NCBI RefSeq assembly: GCF_001718195.1
Contig: NZ_MCNV01000006.1
Span: 62,001-126,000 of the forward strand
Length of the DNA stretch: 64,000 nt
Direction: 5' to 3'
Source of the DNA: Paraburkholderia nodosa
GTDB taxonomy: Bacteria > Pseudomonadota > Gammaproteobacteria > Burkholderiales > Burkholderiaceae
Shown: positions 44,416 to 54,503 of the stretch, piece by piece
How the letters are laid out: every line of letters begins with the position of its first letter
Position numbering within the stretch: position 1 is the stretch's first letter
The notes under the pieces: model-generated
The model's database searches: none
Told to the model about the DNA's origin: nothing
Seen by the model: the letters and a program-made list of their open reading frames with translations, nothing else
Program-made: the position numbers and the translations under genes

Positions 44416-44811
44416 TCAGCTCCCCGTCTTGGCCATCTTCTCGAGAATCTTGTTGAGCTTCTCGTCGAGCGTGGCGGCCGTGAACGGCTTCACCACGTAG
44501 CCGCTCGCGCCAGCCTGCGCCGCAGCGATGATGTTCTCCTTCTTCGACTCGGCCGTCACCATCAGCACCGGCAGATGCGTCAGGTTGGCGTCGGCGCGGA
44601 TCTCCTTGAGCATGGCGAGACCGTCGAGGTTCGGCATGTTCCAGTCCGAGATCACGAACTCGTAGTTGCCGCCGCGCAGACGGGCGAGGCCCGCTGCACC
44701 GTCTTCGGCTTCGTCGACGTTCGAGTAGCCCAGTTCCTTGAGCAGGTTGCGGACAATCCGGCGCATCGTCGGAAAATCGTCCACCACCAGAATCTTCATT
44801 CCCTTATCCAT
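44416..44811 (-). CDS. cheY: CheY, chemotaxis response regulator
   Basis: Single-domain response regulator that binds FliM when phosphorylated. It is 131 residues. Acid pocket DD at 11-12, phosphorylated Asp56 in [13 protein letters not shown], Thr in LMVTAES and Lys in YVVKPF. It resembles E. coli CheY closely. The ATG at 44811 was chosen, with GGAGG and GGAA upstream; an internal ATG four codons on is possible. It is adjacent to cheZ. Confidence 0.97.
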   Translation of the reverse strand: MDKGMKILVVDDFPTMRRIVRNLLKELGYSNVDEAEDGAAGLARLRGGNYEFVISDWNMPNLDGLAMLKEIRADANLTHLPVLMVTAESKKENIIAAAQAGASGYVVKPFTAATLDEKLNKILEKMAKTGS

Positions 44812-44941
44812 CACGTTCCATTCCTCCAGGCGAAAACCCGGGCAATTATCCAGAGAAGCGCACTGCCTATCCAGATAAATTAATCGCGAGCGATCGAGCA
44901 AGCGTTTGCGGCCTGCATGATCTCTCTATATCGGCAATTTC

Positions 44942-46063
44942 TTAGACGCGCTGAACCCTGTCGCCCATCGAGGCGAGTCGGGTCATCACGCGCCGGCTCA
45001 TGTCGGAGAGCGAGGCGATCTCGTCGGCGCCACCCATGGCGATGGCTTCGCGCGGCATGCCGAACACGATGCAGCTCGCCTCGTCCTGCGCGAGCGTGTA
45101 CGCACCGGCCTGGCGCATTTCGAGCAGCCCGGCTGCGCCGTCGCGGCCCATGCCCGTGAGAATCACGCCGATGGCGTTCTTGCCCGCGTGCAGCGCCGCC
45201 GAGCGAAACAGCACGTCGACCGACGGACGGTGCCGGTTGACCGGCGGGTCGTCGGACAGATGCGCGATGTAGTTCGCGCCACTGCGTGCGAGCAAGAGGT
45301 GTGCGTGGCCCGGCGCGATGTAGGCGTGGCCGGGCAGCACCCGTTCGCCGTGCTCCGCTTCCTTGACGGTGATGCGGCACAGCCCGTTCAGGCGCTGTGC
45401 GAACGACTTCGTGAAACCGGGCGGCATGTGCTGCGCGATCAGCACCGCGGGCGCGTCGGGCGGCAGCGGCTGCAGCACTTCGCGGATCGCCTCGGTGCCG
45501 CCCGTCGACGCGCCGACGATCACGAGCTTTTCGGTCGAGACGAGCGGGTTGTTGATCATCGGCGCCGGGCCCGCGGGGTGCGCAGCGGCGTGACCGTGCG
45601 CGTGCGCTGCCGCGCCCGCCGATGCGGCGGCGGGCGCATGGTGCGCACGCACGCGGGCGCGCGCGGCGGCGCGCACCTTGTCGGCGAGCTTTTCCGAGTA
45701 TTCGAGCATGCCGTCGCGAATGCCGACCTTCGGCTTCGTCACGAAGTCGACGGCGCCCAGTTCGAGCGCGCGCAGCGTGATTTCGTTGCCGCGCTCGGTG
45801 AGCGACGACACCATCACGACCGGCATGGGCCGCAGACGCATCAACTTCTCGAGGAAGTCGAGGCCGTCCATGCGCGGCATTTCCACGTCGAGCGTGAGCA
45901 CGTCGGGGTTGTGTTGCTTGATCAGCTCGCGCGCGACGAGCGGATCCGGCGCGGTGGCGACGACCGTCATATCGGGCTGACTGTTGATGATTTCCGTCAT
46001 CAAACTGCGGATCAGCGCCGAATCGTCGACGCAGAGAACCTTGATTTTTTGCACAGCGTTCAC
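44942..46063 (-). CDS. cheB: CheB, receptor methylesterase/deamidase
   Basis: Removes methyl groups from chemoreceptors. It is 373 residues. The N-terminal receiver domain has DD at 13-14 and Asp59 in [12 protein letters not shown]. The C-terminal esterase has the triad Ser186 (VGASTGGT), His212 (AQHMPPGFT) and Asp308 (GMGRDGAAG). The linker between them (about 132-170) is rich in His and Ala. The GTG at 46063 overlaps the cheD stop (GTGA); a second GTG three codons on has better spacing from AGGAGG and is a fair alternative. Confidence 0.96.
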   Translation of the reverse strand: MNAVQKIKVLCVDDSALIRSLMTEIINSQPDMTVVATAPDPLVARELIKQHNPDVLTLDVEMPRMDGLDFLEKLMRLRPMPVVMVSSLTERGNEITLRALELGAVDFVTKPKVGIRDGMLEYSEKLADKVRAAARARVRAHHAPAAASAGAAAHAHGHAAAHPAGPAPMINNPLVSTEKLVIVGASTGGTEAIREVLQPLPPDAPAVLIAQHMPPGFTKSFAQRLNGLCRITVKEAEHGERVLPGHAYIAPGHAHLLLARSGANYIAHLSDDPPVNRHRPSVDVLFRSAALHAGKNAIGVILTGMGRDGAAGLLEMRQAGAYTLAQDEASCIVFGMPREAIAMGGADEIASLSDMSRRVMTRLASMGDRVQRV

Positions 46064-46878
46064 GCCTCCTCTACTGTCCTGGCGTTGTCTTGACCGGATG
46101 CGCGCAGCGCGGACGACACGCTCGAGCCGAACAGCTCGATGCGAGGGCGCGCGCCCTGCGGCTGGGATTGGGAAATCTGGGGCGTATGAGCTGCCGAGTT
46201 TGCTGCCGGCGACGTGGCGCCCGGGCCCGCACGCCCCGCGCCGCCGACGCCGAACAGCTCGACGCGCGCCCGCGCCCGCGCGAGCCGCTCGGCGCGCGCT
46301 TCGGCGGTTTGCGCGGCGAGCTGCTGCTCGCGCTCGGCCACGCTCGTGTCCTGCGAGAGACGCAGCTTCTTGACCATCACCTGGCCCGTGCGCGGCAGGA
46401 ACGCCACCTTGCGCGGATGCGAGCCTTGCAGGTCCTCGGCCACGATGCGGATGTTCTCGGTCGCGAGATAGCGGCGCACGAACACGGCGTTGCGGTCGCC
46501 GATGTTCATCGTCGTCATGCCCGCGAGCACGGCTGCGCCGCCGAACACCTTGGCCTCGAAACGCTCACGGCGGCCACCCGCCTTGATCAGCTCGTTGATG
46601 AGCACTTCCATCGCGTAGGCGCCGTAGCGCATGGCGTCGGAGGCGCCGGTGAGGGCGTGGGCGGAGTCCGCGCCGTCGTCGGGGAGCATGAAGTGGTTCA
46701 TGCCGCCGATGCCGGCGGTGCGGTCCTGAATGCAGGCCGCCACGCACGAGCCGAGCACCGTGACGAGCACCATGTCCTCGCCCGTCGTGTAGAACTCGTT
46801 GGGCAGCAGCTTGACGCCGGGGCGCTGGAAATGCGCGTCGAAATAGCGGTTCGTCGCGATCGGAAGGCGGGCGCTCAT
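46060..46878 (-). CDS. cheD: CheD, receptor glutamine deamidase with long C-terminal tail
   Basis: Deamidates Gln residues of chemoreceptors. It is 272 residues, longer than the usual 160-200. The catalytic Cys45 is in [15 protein letters not shown] and the His62 in [13 protein letters not shown]. The core ends near 180 with [14 protein letters not shown]. The extra tail (about 181-272) is Ala/Arg/Ser-rich and carries a repeated short motif, RVELFG (205-210) and RIELFG (246-251). The ATG overlaps the cheR stop by 4 nt. Confidence 0.94.
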   Translation of the reverse strand: MSARLPIATNRYFDAHFQRPGVKLLPNEFYTTGEDMVLVTVLGSCVAACIQDRTAGIGGMNHFMLPDDGADSAHALTGASDAMRYGAYAMEVLINELIKAGGRRERFEAKVFGGAAVLAGMTTMNIGDRNAVFVRRYLATENIRIVAEDLQGSHPRKVAFLPRTGQVMVKKLRLSQDTSVAEREQQLAAQTAEARAERLARARARVELFGVGGAGRAGPGATSPAANSAAHTPQISQSQPQGARPRIELFGSSVSSALRASGQDNARTVEEA

Positions 46879-47822
46879 GCGGGCACTCCGAGCGCGTCGT
46901 TCGCGCGGCGCGGCGCGGCACTGGCAGCGGCGCCGCGCGTGAGTTCGTACACCGTCTGGCCGCGCAGACGGAACGCCTGCGTGACGTAGGTGAAGTTCTC
47001 CGAATGGCCCGCGAACAGCAGGCCGTCCGGCTTCATGAGCGGCTCGAAGCGCGTGAGCACCTGTGCCTGGGTCGGCTTGTCGAAATAGATCATCACGTTG
47101 CGGCAGAAGATCGCGTCGAACGTCGTGCGCAAGCCGTAGTCCGCGTCGGTGAGATTGAGCTGCTCGAACTTGACCATCGCGCGCAGCTCCGGGCGCACCT
47201 TCACGAGTCCCGAGTGCGAGCCGGTGCCCTTGAAGAAGAAGCGCTTCAGACGCTCCGGCGACAGATGCTTCACCTGGTCGAACGAGTAGACGCCCGCGTC
47301 GGCCTTGGCGAGCACCTGGGTGTCGAGGTCGGTGGCGAGCACGCGCGCCTCGCGCGCGGCGCGGTCGCCGAGCGCTTCGACGAGCGTCATCGCGATCGAG
47401 TACGGTTCTTCGCCCGTGGAAGCCGCCGAACACCACACCGAAACCGGCTGCGCACCTGCCACCCCCGCCCTGCGCTTCACGAAATCCGCGAGGATCGGGA
47501 AGTGATGCGCCTCGCGGAAAAACGCGGTGAGGTTCGTGGTGAGCGCGTTCGTGAACGCTTCCCACTCGGTCGCGTCGTTGCGCGCTTCGAGCTGGTCGAG
47601 GTACTCGCGAAAACTGTCGAGGCCGAGCGTACGCAGGCGCCGCGCAAGGCGGCTGTATGCCATGTCACGCTTGTGGTCCGAGAGCGAGATGCCCGCGCGG
47701 CGGTGAATGAGCGCGCGAATGCGCTCGAAGTCCGCCGAGGTGAAATCGAAATCGCGGTTGCTCTCGACGCCCGAACCGCCCGTCTCGCCGGCGTCCTGGC
47801 GTGTATTTCGCAGCGCTTTCAT
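46875..47822 (-). CDS. cheR: CheR, receptor methyltransferase
   Basis: SAM-dependent methylation of chemoreceptor glutamates. It is 315 residues. The N-terminal helical domain includes [37 protein letters not shown] leads into the SAM fold with [32 protein letters not shown] and [13 protein letters not shown]. The ATG at 47822 was chosen because AAGGAG lies seven bases upstream; an ATG six codons earlier is in frame. The upstream receptor ends in DWETF, a docking peptide for CheR. Confidence 0.96.
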   Translation of the reverse strand: MKALRNTRQDAGETGGSGVESNRDFDFTSADFERIRALIHRRAGISLSDHKRDMAYSRLARRLRTLGLDSFREYLDQLEARNDATEWEAFTNALTTNLTAFFREAHHFPILADFVKRRAGVAGAQPVSVWCSAASTGEEPYSIAMTLVEALGDRAAREARVLATDLDTQVLAKADAGVYSFDQVKHLSPERLKRFFFKGTGSHSGLVKVRPELRAMVKFEQLNLTDADYGLRTTFDAIFCRNVMIYFDKPTQAQVLTRFEPLMKPDGLLFAGHSENFTYVTQAFRLRGQTVYELTRGAAASAAPRRANDALGVPA

Positions 47823-48050
47823 GCTGATGCTCCTTCGCATTGCGCGCCGCCCACTGCATGGGATACCGCGGCGCAGGACTGCTGCGCGCCGCGCCTGCCC
47901 GGTTGCAATGCGTGCGGCGCATGGGCGGCCTGCGCAGCACGCGCGGGCCGTGGGGCCCGGCGCGGCAGGTCTTGCCGTTGTGTAGCGCTCATGTGCATTG
48001 CAGTTGCTCGTCGTGTTCAGTACTTCACTACTCTTCCATGCCGCGTTCGA

Positions 48051-49910
48051 TCAGAACGTTTCCCAGTCCGAATCGTCCGAAGCGGATGCTGCCGTGCTCA
48101 CGTACGTCTCGCCGCGCGCAGGCGCGGCCGGTTTCGCTGCAGGCTTTGCCACCGCCTTGTTTGCCGGTTGCGCAGCGGGCTTTGTCGCAGGCTTCGCGGT
48201 GTCCGCCGGTGCCGCCGACGCCGACGACGCCGACGACGACGTTGCCGCCGCGGGCTTCGCCCCCGCCGCAGCCGAAGACGGCGTCGCGCGTTTCGCGGCA
48301 ACCGGCGCGGCCGGCGTGACGCGAGCCGGACCTGCACCCACGCTGCGCGCCGACGCGCCGCCCGTCGTCCACGTGCCGAGCACGTTCTGCAGTTGGCGCG
48401 TCTGCTCTTCGAGCGACGCGGCCGCAGCGGCCGCCTGCTCCACCAGCGCCGCGTTCTGCTGCGTGACGGTGTCCATCTGCGTGACGGCGCGGTTGACCTG
48501 CTCGATGCCGCCCGACTGCTCCTCGGAAGCCGCGCTGATCTCACCCATGATGTCGGTCACGCGACGCACGGCCTGAAGGATTTCTTCCATCGTCGCGCCT
48601 GCGCGGCCCACGAGCTGCGAGCCGCTTTGCACTTTCTCGGCCGAGTCGTTGATGAGTTCCTTGATTTCCTTCGCCGCGCTGGCGCTGCGCTGCGCGAGGC
48701 TGCGCACTTCACCGGCCACCACGGCGAAGCCGCGGCCCTGCTCGCCCGCGCGCGCCGCTTCCACGGCCGCGTTGAGCGCAAGAATGTTGGTCTGGAACGC
48801 GATGCCTTCGATCACGCTGATGATGTCCACGACCTTCGCCGAACTCGCCGCGATGCCCTGCATCGTGTTCACGACTTCACCCACCACCTCGCCGCCGCGC
48901 GTCGCGATGTCGGAGGCGTTGACGGCCAGCTGGCTCGCCTGACGCGCGTTCTCCGCGTTCTGGCGCACGGTGCCGGTGAGCTGCTCCATGCTCGACGCCG
49001 TTTCCTGCAGCGAAGCGGCCTGCTGCTCGGTGCGCTGCGAGAGATCGGTGTTGCCCATGGCGATCTCGCGCGCGCCCACGTCGATCGAGCTTGCGCCCGT
49101 ATGCACCGCGCTCACGAGCGTGACGAGGCTTTCCTGCATGCGCTTGATGCCGCTGAACAGACGCCCGATCTCGTTGTCGCTGTAGACCGTGACCGGCTGC
49201 GTGAGATCGCCGTGGGCGATGCGCTCGAAGCACGTCACTGCGTCCTCGAGCGGCTGCACGATGAGGCCGCGCATGGCGAAGCGGATCACCACGACGAGCA
49301 CGAGCGCCACGGCGATCGCCGCGCCAATCGCGATGCGCATGACGGCGATCTTGTCGTGCGCGCCAGCCTCGCGAGCCTGCGCGCTTTGTTCCAGGGCCTG
49401 CGCGAGCGGACCGGCGACGTTGTCGTAATCGACGAACATCGGACTGATCTTCGTGTCGGCGATGGCGTGATAGGCCGGTTGATCGTTTGCGCGCAGGGCC
49501 GCGAATTCGGGCTGCACGCCGTCTTGCATGAGCGTGGCGCGCTTTGCCACGAGCGCGTCGAGCGCGGCGGCGTCGAGACCGCCCTTCGGCGCGTTCTGGA
49601 ACGCTTGCCAGGCTTCGTTGGATTTGCCGAGCAATTCCTGGGCGCGATCGATCACCTTCTTCGCATCGTCGGCCTGGCCTGCTGCCGTGAGCGCGCTGGC
49701 GCGGTCGATCGCGACACGCGTGCGCAGCAGATACGACGACGCGTCGTTCAGCGCATGCATCGCCACGAGATCGCCTCGCACGATTTCGGTGAACGCATCG
49801 CTCGCACGCCCGAGCGCGACGAGCCCGAGTGTGCCGACCAGCACGGTCAGCGCAACCAGAATGACCCCGACGCCCGTGAGCGTCGTGCGGATCGACCATC
49901 TTTGCAGCAT
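48051..49910 (-). CDS. Methyl-accepting chemotaxis receptor with CheR-docking pentapeptide
   Basis: Transmembrane receptor of 619 residues. TM1 is at about 9-33, followed by a four-helix-bundle-like periplasmic domain. TM2 is at about 187-212 ([20 protein letters not shown]), then HAMP ([20 protein letters not shown]). The signalling tip includes [20 protein letters not shown]. The region after about 530 is a flexible Ala/Lys/Pro linker that ends in DSDWETF. The final DWETF matches the xWxxF pentapeptide that tethers CheR and CheB, as in Tsr and Tar (NWETF). The ATG at 49910 has AGGAG eight bases upstream. The ligand cannot be read from sequence. Confidence 0.94.
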   Translation of the reverse strand: MLQRWSIRTTLTGVGVILVALTVLVGTLGLVALGRASDAFTEIVRGDLVAMHALNDASSYLLRTRVAIDRASALTAAGQADDAKKVIDRAQELLGKSNEAWQAFQNAPKGGLDAAALDALVAKRATLMQDGVQPEFAALRANDQPAYHAIADTKISPMFVDYDNVAGPLAQALEQSAQAREAGAHDKIAVMRIAIGAAIAVALVLVVVIRFAMRGLIVQPLEDAVTCFERIAHGDLTQPVTVYSDNEIGRLFSGIKRMQESLVTLVSAVHTGASSIDVGAREIAMGNTDLSQRTEQQAASLQETASSMEQLTGTVRQNAENARQASQLAVNASDIATRGGEVVGEVVNTMQGIAASSAKVVDIISVIEGIAFQTNILALNAAVEAARAGEQGRGFAVVAGEVRSLAQRSASAAKEIKELINDSAEKVQSGSQLVGRAGATMEEILQAVRRVTDIMGEISAASEEQSGGIEQVNRAVTQMDTVTQQNAALVEQAAAAAASLEEQTRQLQNVLGTWTTGGASARSVGAGPARVTPAAPVAAKRATPSSAAAGAKPAAATSSSASSASAAPADTAKPATKPAAQPANKAVAKPAAKPAAPARGETYVSTAASASDDSDWETF

Positions 49911-50099
49911 CTCGTTTGCTCCTGTCCTGTACGAATCGGGGCGGGCTGTGCGGTCAAGCGCGGCCGGCATAGGCACGGCGACGCCCGGGCCCCTGCGCGA
50001 AGCGCGCGCGAAAACGAAGGCGGCTTGCCGCTCTTTGGCGGCGGCTTTCCGCTCTCTCTCACGCTGGCCTCGCGGCCCCCCGGTTTAACTCTCGGCGCG

Positions 50100-50636
50100 T
50101 TAGACCAGCGCCTCGATCAGAGCCATCTCGCGGCTCGTCATCAGTTTTTCGATGTCCATCAGGATCAGCATGCGGCCTTCCACAGTGCCGAGGCCCGTGA
50201 GGTACTCGGTCGTGAGCGTCGCGCCGAATTCGGGCGCCGGCATGATCTGCTCCATCTGCAGCGTGAGCACGTCCGAGACGCCGTCCACCACCATGCCGAC
50301 CACGCGATGCGCGACGTTCAGGATGATGACGACCGTCTGGTGGTCGTACTCGACGCGGCCCAGATGGAACTTGATGCGCATGTCGACGATCGGCACGATG
50401 ATGCCGCGCAGGTTGATCACGCCCTTGATGAAGTCGGGCGCGTTCGCGATGCGCGTCACGCTGTCGTAGCCGCGGATTTCCTGCACCTTCAGGATGTCGA
50501 TGCCGTACTCTTCCGCGCCGAGGGTGAAGACGAGGAATTCCTGGCCGCCTGCGTCGGCCTGCAGCGCGTCGCGGCGTTGCGCGCCGGCAATCGCGCCGTG
50601 TGCGCCGTTGCCTTGAATCGATTGGACTTCTGCCAC
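50100..50636 (-). CDS. cheW: CheW, receptor-kinase coupling protein
   Basis: SH3-like adaptor that links CheA to receptors. It is 178 residues with a short variable N-terminus and the family core [40 protein letters not shown] and [20 protein letters not shown]. The start is GTG at 50636 with AGGGGC five bases upstream. It lies between cheA and the receptor gene. Confidence 0.97.
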   Translation of the reverse strand: MAEVQSIQGNGAHGAIAGAQRRDALQADAGGQEFLVFTLGAEEYGIDILKVQEIRGYDSVTRIANAPDFIKGVINLRGIIVPIVDMRIKFHLGRVEYDHQTVVIILNVAHRVVGMVVDGVSDVLTLQMEQIMPAPEFGATLTTEYLTGLGTVEGRMLILMDIEKLMTSREMALIEALV

Positions 50637-50693
50637 GTTAGCCCCTGAACGGTTGGGAGATGATGGGTTGAGTGCGTCCGGACTTCATCGCGA

Positions 50694-52970
50694 TTACGCG
50701 AATTCGGCGAACGCACCCGAATTTGCGCTGGCGCTTACGCCATGCGTGGCGCGCGTCTCGCGATTGAGCGCGGCCACGTCGACGATCAGCGCGACGCTGC
50801 CGTCGCCGAGAATGGTCGCCGCCGAAATGCCGTGCACCTTGCGGTAGTTCGTTTCCAGGTTCTTCACCACGACCTGTTGCTGGCCGACCAGTTCGTCGAT
50901 CAGCATGGCGAAGCGACGACCTTCGGTTTCCATGATCGTGACGATGCCCTGCGTCGGGTCCGTGCGCGCGCCTTCGACGTTGAACGCCTGATGCAGCGCC
51001 ACGAGCGGGAGATACTCGCCGCGCACGCGCACCACGCGGTCGCCGTTGGTGACCGTGTAGATGTCTTCGTGGCGCGGCTGCAGCGACTCCATCACGAAGT
51101 TCAGCGGCAGGATGAAGATCTCGCTGCCGACCTTCACCGACATGCCGTCGAGAATCGCCAGCGTGAGCGGCAGCACGATGCGCGTGGTGCTGCCCTTGCC
51201 CGCGTGCGAGGTGATTTCCACGTGGCCGCCCATCGCCTGGATGTTGCGCTTCACCACGTCCATGCCCACGCCGCGGCCCGAAACGTCCGTCACCTGCTCG
51301 GCGGTCGAGAAGCCGGGCAGGAAGATGAGGTTCCAGACCTCGTCGTCGGACATGCTGTCGCTCACCTGCATGCCCTGCTTGATCGCCTTGGCGAGAATCT
51401 TGTCGCGGCGCAGGCCCGCGCCGTCGTCGCTCACCTCGATCACGATGTTGCCGCCGTGGTGCGCGGCGGACAGCACGAGCTGGCCCGTGGCGTCCTTGCC
51501 CGCGGCGCGGCGCGCTTCCACGGTTTCGATGCCGTGGTCGAGCGAGTTGCGCACGAGGTGCGTGAGCGGGTCGATGATGCGCTCGATCAGGCTCTTGTCG
51601 AGTTCGGTCGCCTGACCGAAGGTGACAAGCTCGACTTCCTTTCCGAGCTTCGCCGCGAGATCGCGCACGAGACGCGGGAAGCGGCTGAAGACGTAATCCA
51701 TCGGCATCATGCGGATCGACATCACCGCTTCCTGCAGATCGCGGGCGTTGCGCTCGAGCTGCGCCATGCCGTTGTAGAGACGGTCGTGCAGCGCCGGGTC
51801 GAACGTGCTGGTGGTTTCCGCGAGCATGGCCTGCGTGATGACGAGTTCGCCCACGAGGTTGATCAGCTGGTCGACCTTTTCGACGCCCACGCGAATCGAA
51901 CTGCCTTCCGCCGATGCGGCGGCGGCGGCCGGTCGCGCCTTGCGCTCGCCTTCGGCTTGCGCGGGCGCCGGGGCGCTCGCGGGCGGGCGCGGCATGTCTT
52001 GTTCGGCATGCGCGGCGGGCGGCGGGGCCGGGATCACGGCGCTCGCAGCAGGGGCCGCAGCCATCGGTGCGGCGGGAGGCGCGGCCGGTGTTGCCGCGGG
52101 CGCGGCGGCGGGTGCGGCCGCAGCCGGTTGCGCGTCGCCCTGCGGCGCGGCGCCACGGCCGATCGAAATCTGTTTCTCGTCGATCACGAAGCAGCACACC
52201 GCGATGATGTCGTCGGAGGTCACATCGGTTTCGAGCCACAGCGTGAGGTCGTCGCCGGTCTTCACCTGGCCGAGAATGCGGCCGAGGTTGCCGAGCTCTT
52301 CGACGAGCAGCTCCTGGTCCTTCGCGTCGACGGCACGCAGCGTGACGCGCAGGTGCGGACCTTCCACCGCAGCGTCGGCGCCGGCTGCGGGCGCCGACGC
52401 TGCCGCATCGATCGCCTCGCTCACGACGTGCTCGGGCGCGCCCGAACCTGCCGAGGCCAGCGTGCTGTGCATTTCGAAAGCGGCTTCGAGATCTTCTTCC
52501 GAATCGCCGGCGCTCGCCTGCGCAGCCGGTGCGGGCGCGGGGGCCGGCGCCGGTGCGGGTTCAGGCGCGGGTACGCCGCGGCTTTCCGCGTAGAGGCGCT
52601 CGAGCTTGGTGCGCACGGCGGCCGCTGCCTGCGCATCGGGCTCGGCGCTCGCGCGGTAGGCGCCGAGCTGGTCGGAAAGCACGTCCTTCGTTTCGAGGAA
52701 CGTGTCGATCATGTCCTTGCGCAGCACGAGCTCGTTGTTGCGAGCGCGGTCGAGCAGCGATTCGAGAATGTGGGTCGTCTCGGTCAAGGCCGTGAAGCCG
52801 AACGTCGCCGCGCCACCCTTGATCGAGTGCGCCGCGCGGAAGATCGCCGCCAGATCCTCGGGATCCGGGCGACCGACGTTCAGGTTCAGGAGAAGCTGCT
52901 CCATCTGAGCGAGCAGCTCGTCCGCCTCGTCGAAAAACGTCTGATAGAACTGAGTGATGTCGAGAGTCAT
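50694..52970 (-). CDS. cheA: CheA, chemotaxis histidine kinase
   Basis: Autophosphorylating kinase for CheY and CheB. It is 758 residues. P1 domain with phospho-His48 in FRAAHSIKGGAATFGF. A Pro/Ala linker leads to the P2 domain (about 200-270) and a second Ala/Pro linker. P3 dimerisation starts near SSIRVGVEKVDQLINLVGEL. The P4 ATP domain has HLVRNSLDHGIE, VSDDGAGLRRDKI and GRGVGMDVVKRNI. The P5 CheW-like domain is C-terminal. It lies 58 bp after the CheY-like gene and 57 bp before cheW. Confidence 0.97.
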   Translation of the reverse strand: MTLDITQFYQTFFDEADELLAQMEQLLLNLNVGRPDPEDLAAIFRAAHSIKGGAATFGFTALTETTHILESLLDRARNNELVLRKDMIDTFLETKDVLSDQLGAYRASAEPDAQAAAAVRTKLERLYAESRGVPAPEPAPAPAPAPAPAAQASAGDSEEDLEAAFEMHSTLASAGSGAPEHVVSEAIDAAASAPAAGADAAVEGPHLRVTLRAVDAKDQELLVEELGNLGRILGQVKTGDDLTLWLETDVTSDDIIAVCCFVIDEKQISIGRGAAPQGDAQPAAAAPAAAPAATPAAPPAAPMAAAPAASAVIPAPPPAAHAEQDMPRPPASAPAPAQAEGERKARPAAAAASAEGSSIRVGVEKVDQLINLVGELVITQAMLAETTSTFDPALHDRLYNGMAQLERNARDLQEAVMSIRMMPMDYVFSRFPRLVRDLAAKLGKEVELVTFGQATELDKSLIERIIDPLTHLVRNSLDHGIETVEARRAAGKDATGQLVLSAAHHGGNIVIEVSDDGAGLRRDKILAKAIKQGMQVSDSMSDDEVWNLIFLPGFSTAEQVTDVSGRGVGMDVVKRNIQAMGGHVEITSHAGKGSTTRIVLPLTLAILDGMSVKVGSEIFILPLNFVMESLQPRHEDIYTVTNGDRVVRVRGEYLPLVALHQAFNVEGARTDPTQGIVTIMETEGRRFAMLIDELVGQQQVVVKNLETNYRKVHGISAATILGDGSVALIVDVAALNRETRATHGVSASANSGAFAEFA

Positions 52971-53028
52971 TGCTCTTTCACCGCGTTAATTGCCTGGGGG
53001 GGTGCCTGGTCGCTCGCCGCGCGGCACC

Positions 53029-53403
53029 TCAAGGGTGGGCCTCGCCGAGTGCGCTCGCCAGATCGACGAGCAGCTCGGGGTCCACCGGTTTTTCGATCCA
53101 GCCGGTCGCGCCTGCGTCGCGTACGGCTGCCTTGAAGCCTTCGTCCGATTCCGTGGTCAACACGAGGATGGGCGTTTCGAAGTACGAAGGATTCGCCCTC
53201 AACTGCTTGATCAGGTCGAGCCCGCCCATGCGCGGCATGTAAAGGTCGGTAAGCACGAGATCGAAGCGCTGGGCGAGCGCATGCTCGAGCCCTTCTTCGC
53301 CGTCGCTCGCCACCGTCACCTCGTAGCCTGCCGAGCCGAGCGCCGCCTGCAGGATCTCCCGCATGGACACCGAATCGTCGATCGCCAGAATGTTCCTGAT
53401 CAT
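53029..53403 (-). CDS. CheY-like single-domain response regulator
   Basis: A 124-residue receiver domain with DD at 9-10, Asp53 in LVLTDLYMPRMGG, Thr in LVLTTES and Lys in IEKPVD. It differs from the FliM-binding CheY at 44.4 kb. Its place between motB and cheA is typical of Burkholderiaceae. It may be a phosphate sink or a second output of CheA; the sequence does not tell. Confidence 0.93.
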   Translation of the reverse strand: MIRNILAIDDSVSMREILQAALGSAGYEVTVASDGEEGLEHALAQRFDLVLTDLYMPRMGGLDLIKQLRANPSYFETPILVLTTESDEGFKAAVRDAGATGWIEKPVDPELLVDLASALGEAHP

Positions 53404-53416
53404 CCGTTCCTCGTTG

Positions 53417-54493
53417 TCATTGCGCTGCCGGCGCGACGGCCGGGGCGACCGCCGGCCCCACCGGCGCCACCGTGGTCGCCACCTTCGGCGCGATCGCGAC
53501 CGGCGCCGGCGCCGCCCGGCCCATGCCGGCGTCCGGCGTGAGCGCGGGCAGGCTCTTGCCCGAACCCGCTGCGTCGTCGGAGAGCGTGGTGGTGGTCGAG
53601 TCGTCGTGCATGAGCGCGTCTTCGGACTTCTTGTTCAATACGATGATGCTGATGCGGCGGTTCTCCGGGTCGAGCGGATCGGCCTTGTTCAGGTTCTGCG
53701 TGGAAGCGAGACCGAGCACGCGCAACACCTTCGATTCGTCCATGCCGCCCGCGATCAGCTCGCGGCGCGATGCGTTCGCGCGGTCGGCGGAAAGCTCCCA
53801 GTTGCTATAGCCCTTGTCGCCGCCGGCGTAGGGCACGGCGTCGGTGTGGCCCTGCACGACGATGCGGTTGGGCACGTCGTTGAGCGTCTTGCCGATCGCC
53901 TGCAGGATGTCGCGCATGTACGGCTCGACCACGTCGCGCGCGGTGGCGAACATCGGGCGCTTCTGCGAGTCGACGATCTCGATGCGCAGGCCCTGCAGCG
54001 TGGAGTCGATGCGGATCTGCTGCTTGAACTGGCGCAGCACCGGGTTCGCCTCGATCGCCGCCATCAGCTTGACTTGCAGGTCGTGCAGGCGCACCTGCTC
54101 CTTGCGTTCGAGCGAGCCTTCGAGCTGCTTCGTGGCGTCGTCGTCGTTGTGCTTCGACTGGTTGCGCTCCGAGCGCTCGGTCGCGCCGTCGCTGCGGCGC
54201 GTGACGCCCTGGTCCTGCGACGAGATGTCACGGCCGCCGCCCTTCAGGATGCTCGAGTCTTCCGCGCTGCGGTCGCCGCCCCAGAGCGTGATCTTCATCG
54301 GCTGGTTGAAGTAGTCGGCGATGCCCTTCAACTGCACCGTCGAAGCCGACGAAAGCAGCCACATCAGCAGAAAGAACGCCATCATCGCGGTCATGAAGTC
54401 CGCGTAGGCGAGCTTCCACGCGCCGCCATGATGGCCGGCCTTCTTCGGCGCGGCGCGCTTGACGACGATTGCGCGGTCCTTGTTGTTGCTCAT
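53417..54493 (-). CDS. motB: MotB, stator protein
   Basis: Anchors the proton-driven stator to peptidoglycan. It is 358 residues. The transmembrane helix AYADFMTAMMAFFLLMWLLS contains the proton-binding Asp32, the same position as in E. coli. A long charged linker (about 80-140) precedes the OmpA-like domain with VVQGHTDAVPYAGGDKGYSN and WELSADRANASRRELI. The last 70 residues are Ala/Pro-rich. It lies 10 bp after motA. Confidence 0.97.
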   Translation of the reverse strand: MSNNKDRAIVVKRAAPKKAGHHGGAWKLAYADFMTAMMAFFLLMWLLSSASTVQLKGIADYFNQPMKITLWGGDRSAEDSSILKGGGRDISSQDQGVTRRSDGATERSERNQSKHNDDDATKQLEGSLERKEQVRLHDLQVKLMAAIEANPVLRQFKQQIRIDSTLQGLRIEIVDSQKRPMFATARDVVEPYMRDILQAIGKTLNDVPNRIVVQGHTDAVPYAGGDKGYSNWELSADRANASRRELIAGGMDESKVLRVLGLASTQNLNKADPLDPENRRISIIVLNKKSEDALMHDDSTTTTLSDDAAGSGKSLPALTPDAGMGRAAPAPVAIAPKVATTVAPVGPAVAPAVAPAAQ

Positions 54494-54503
54494 GGGCCGT
54501 CCC

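Noticed and set aside
47004..50648. Very long open frame (over 1,200 codons) on the plus strand opposite cheR, the receptor and cheW
   Set aside because: It is antisense to three well-recognised genes; its product is Arg/His-rich without domains, the usual effect of GC-rich codon use.
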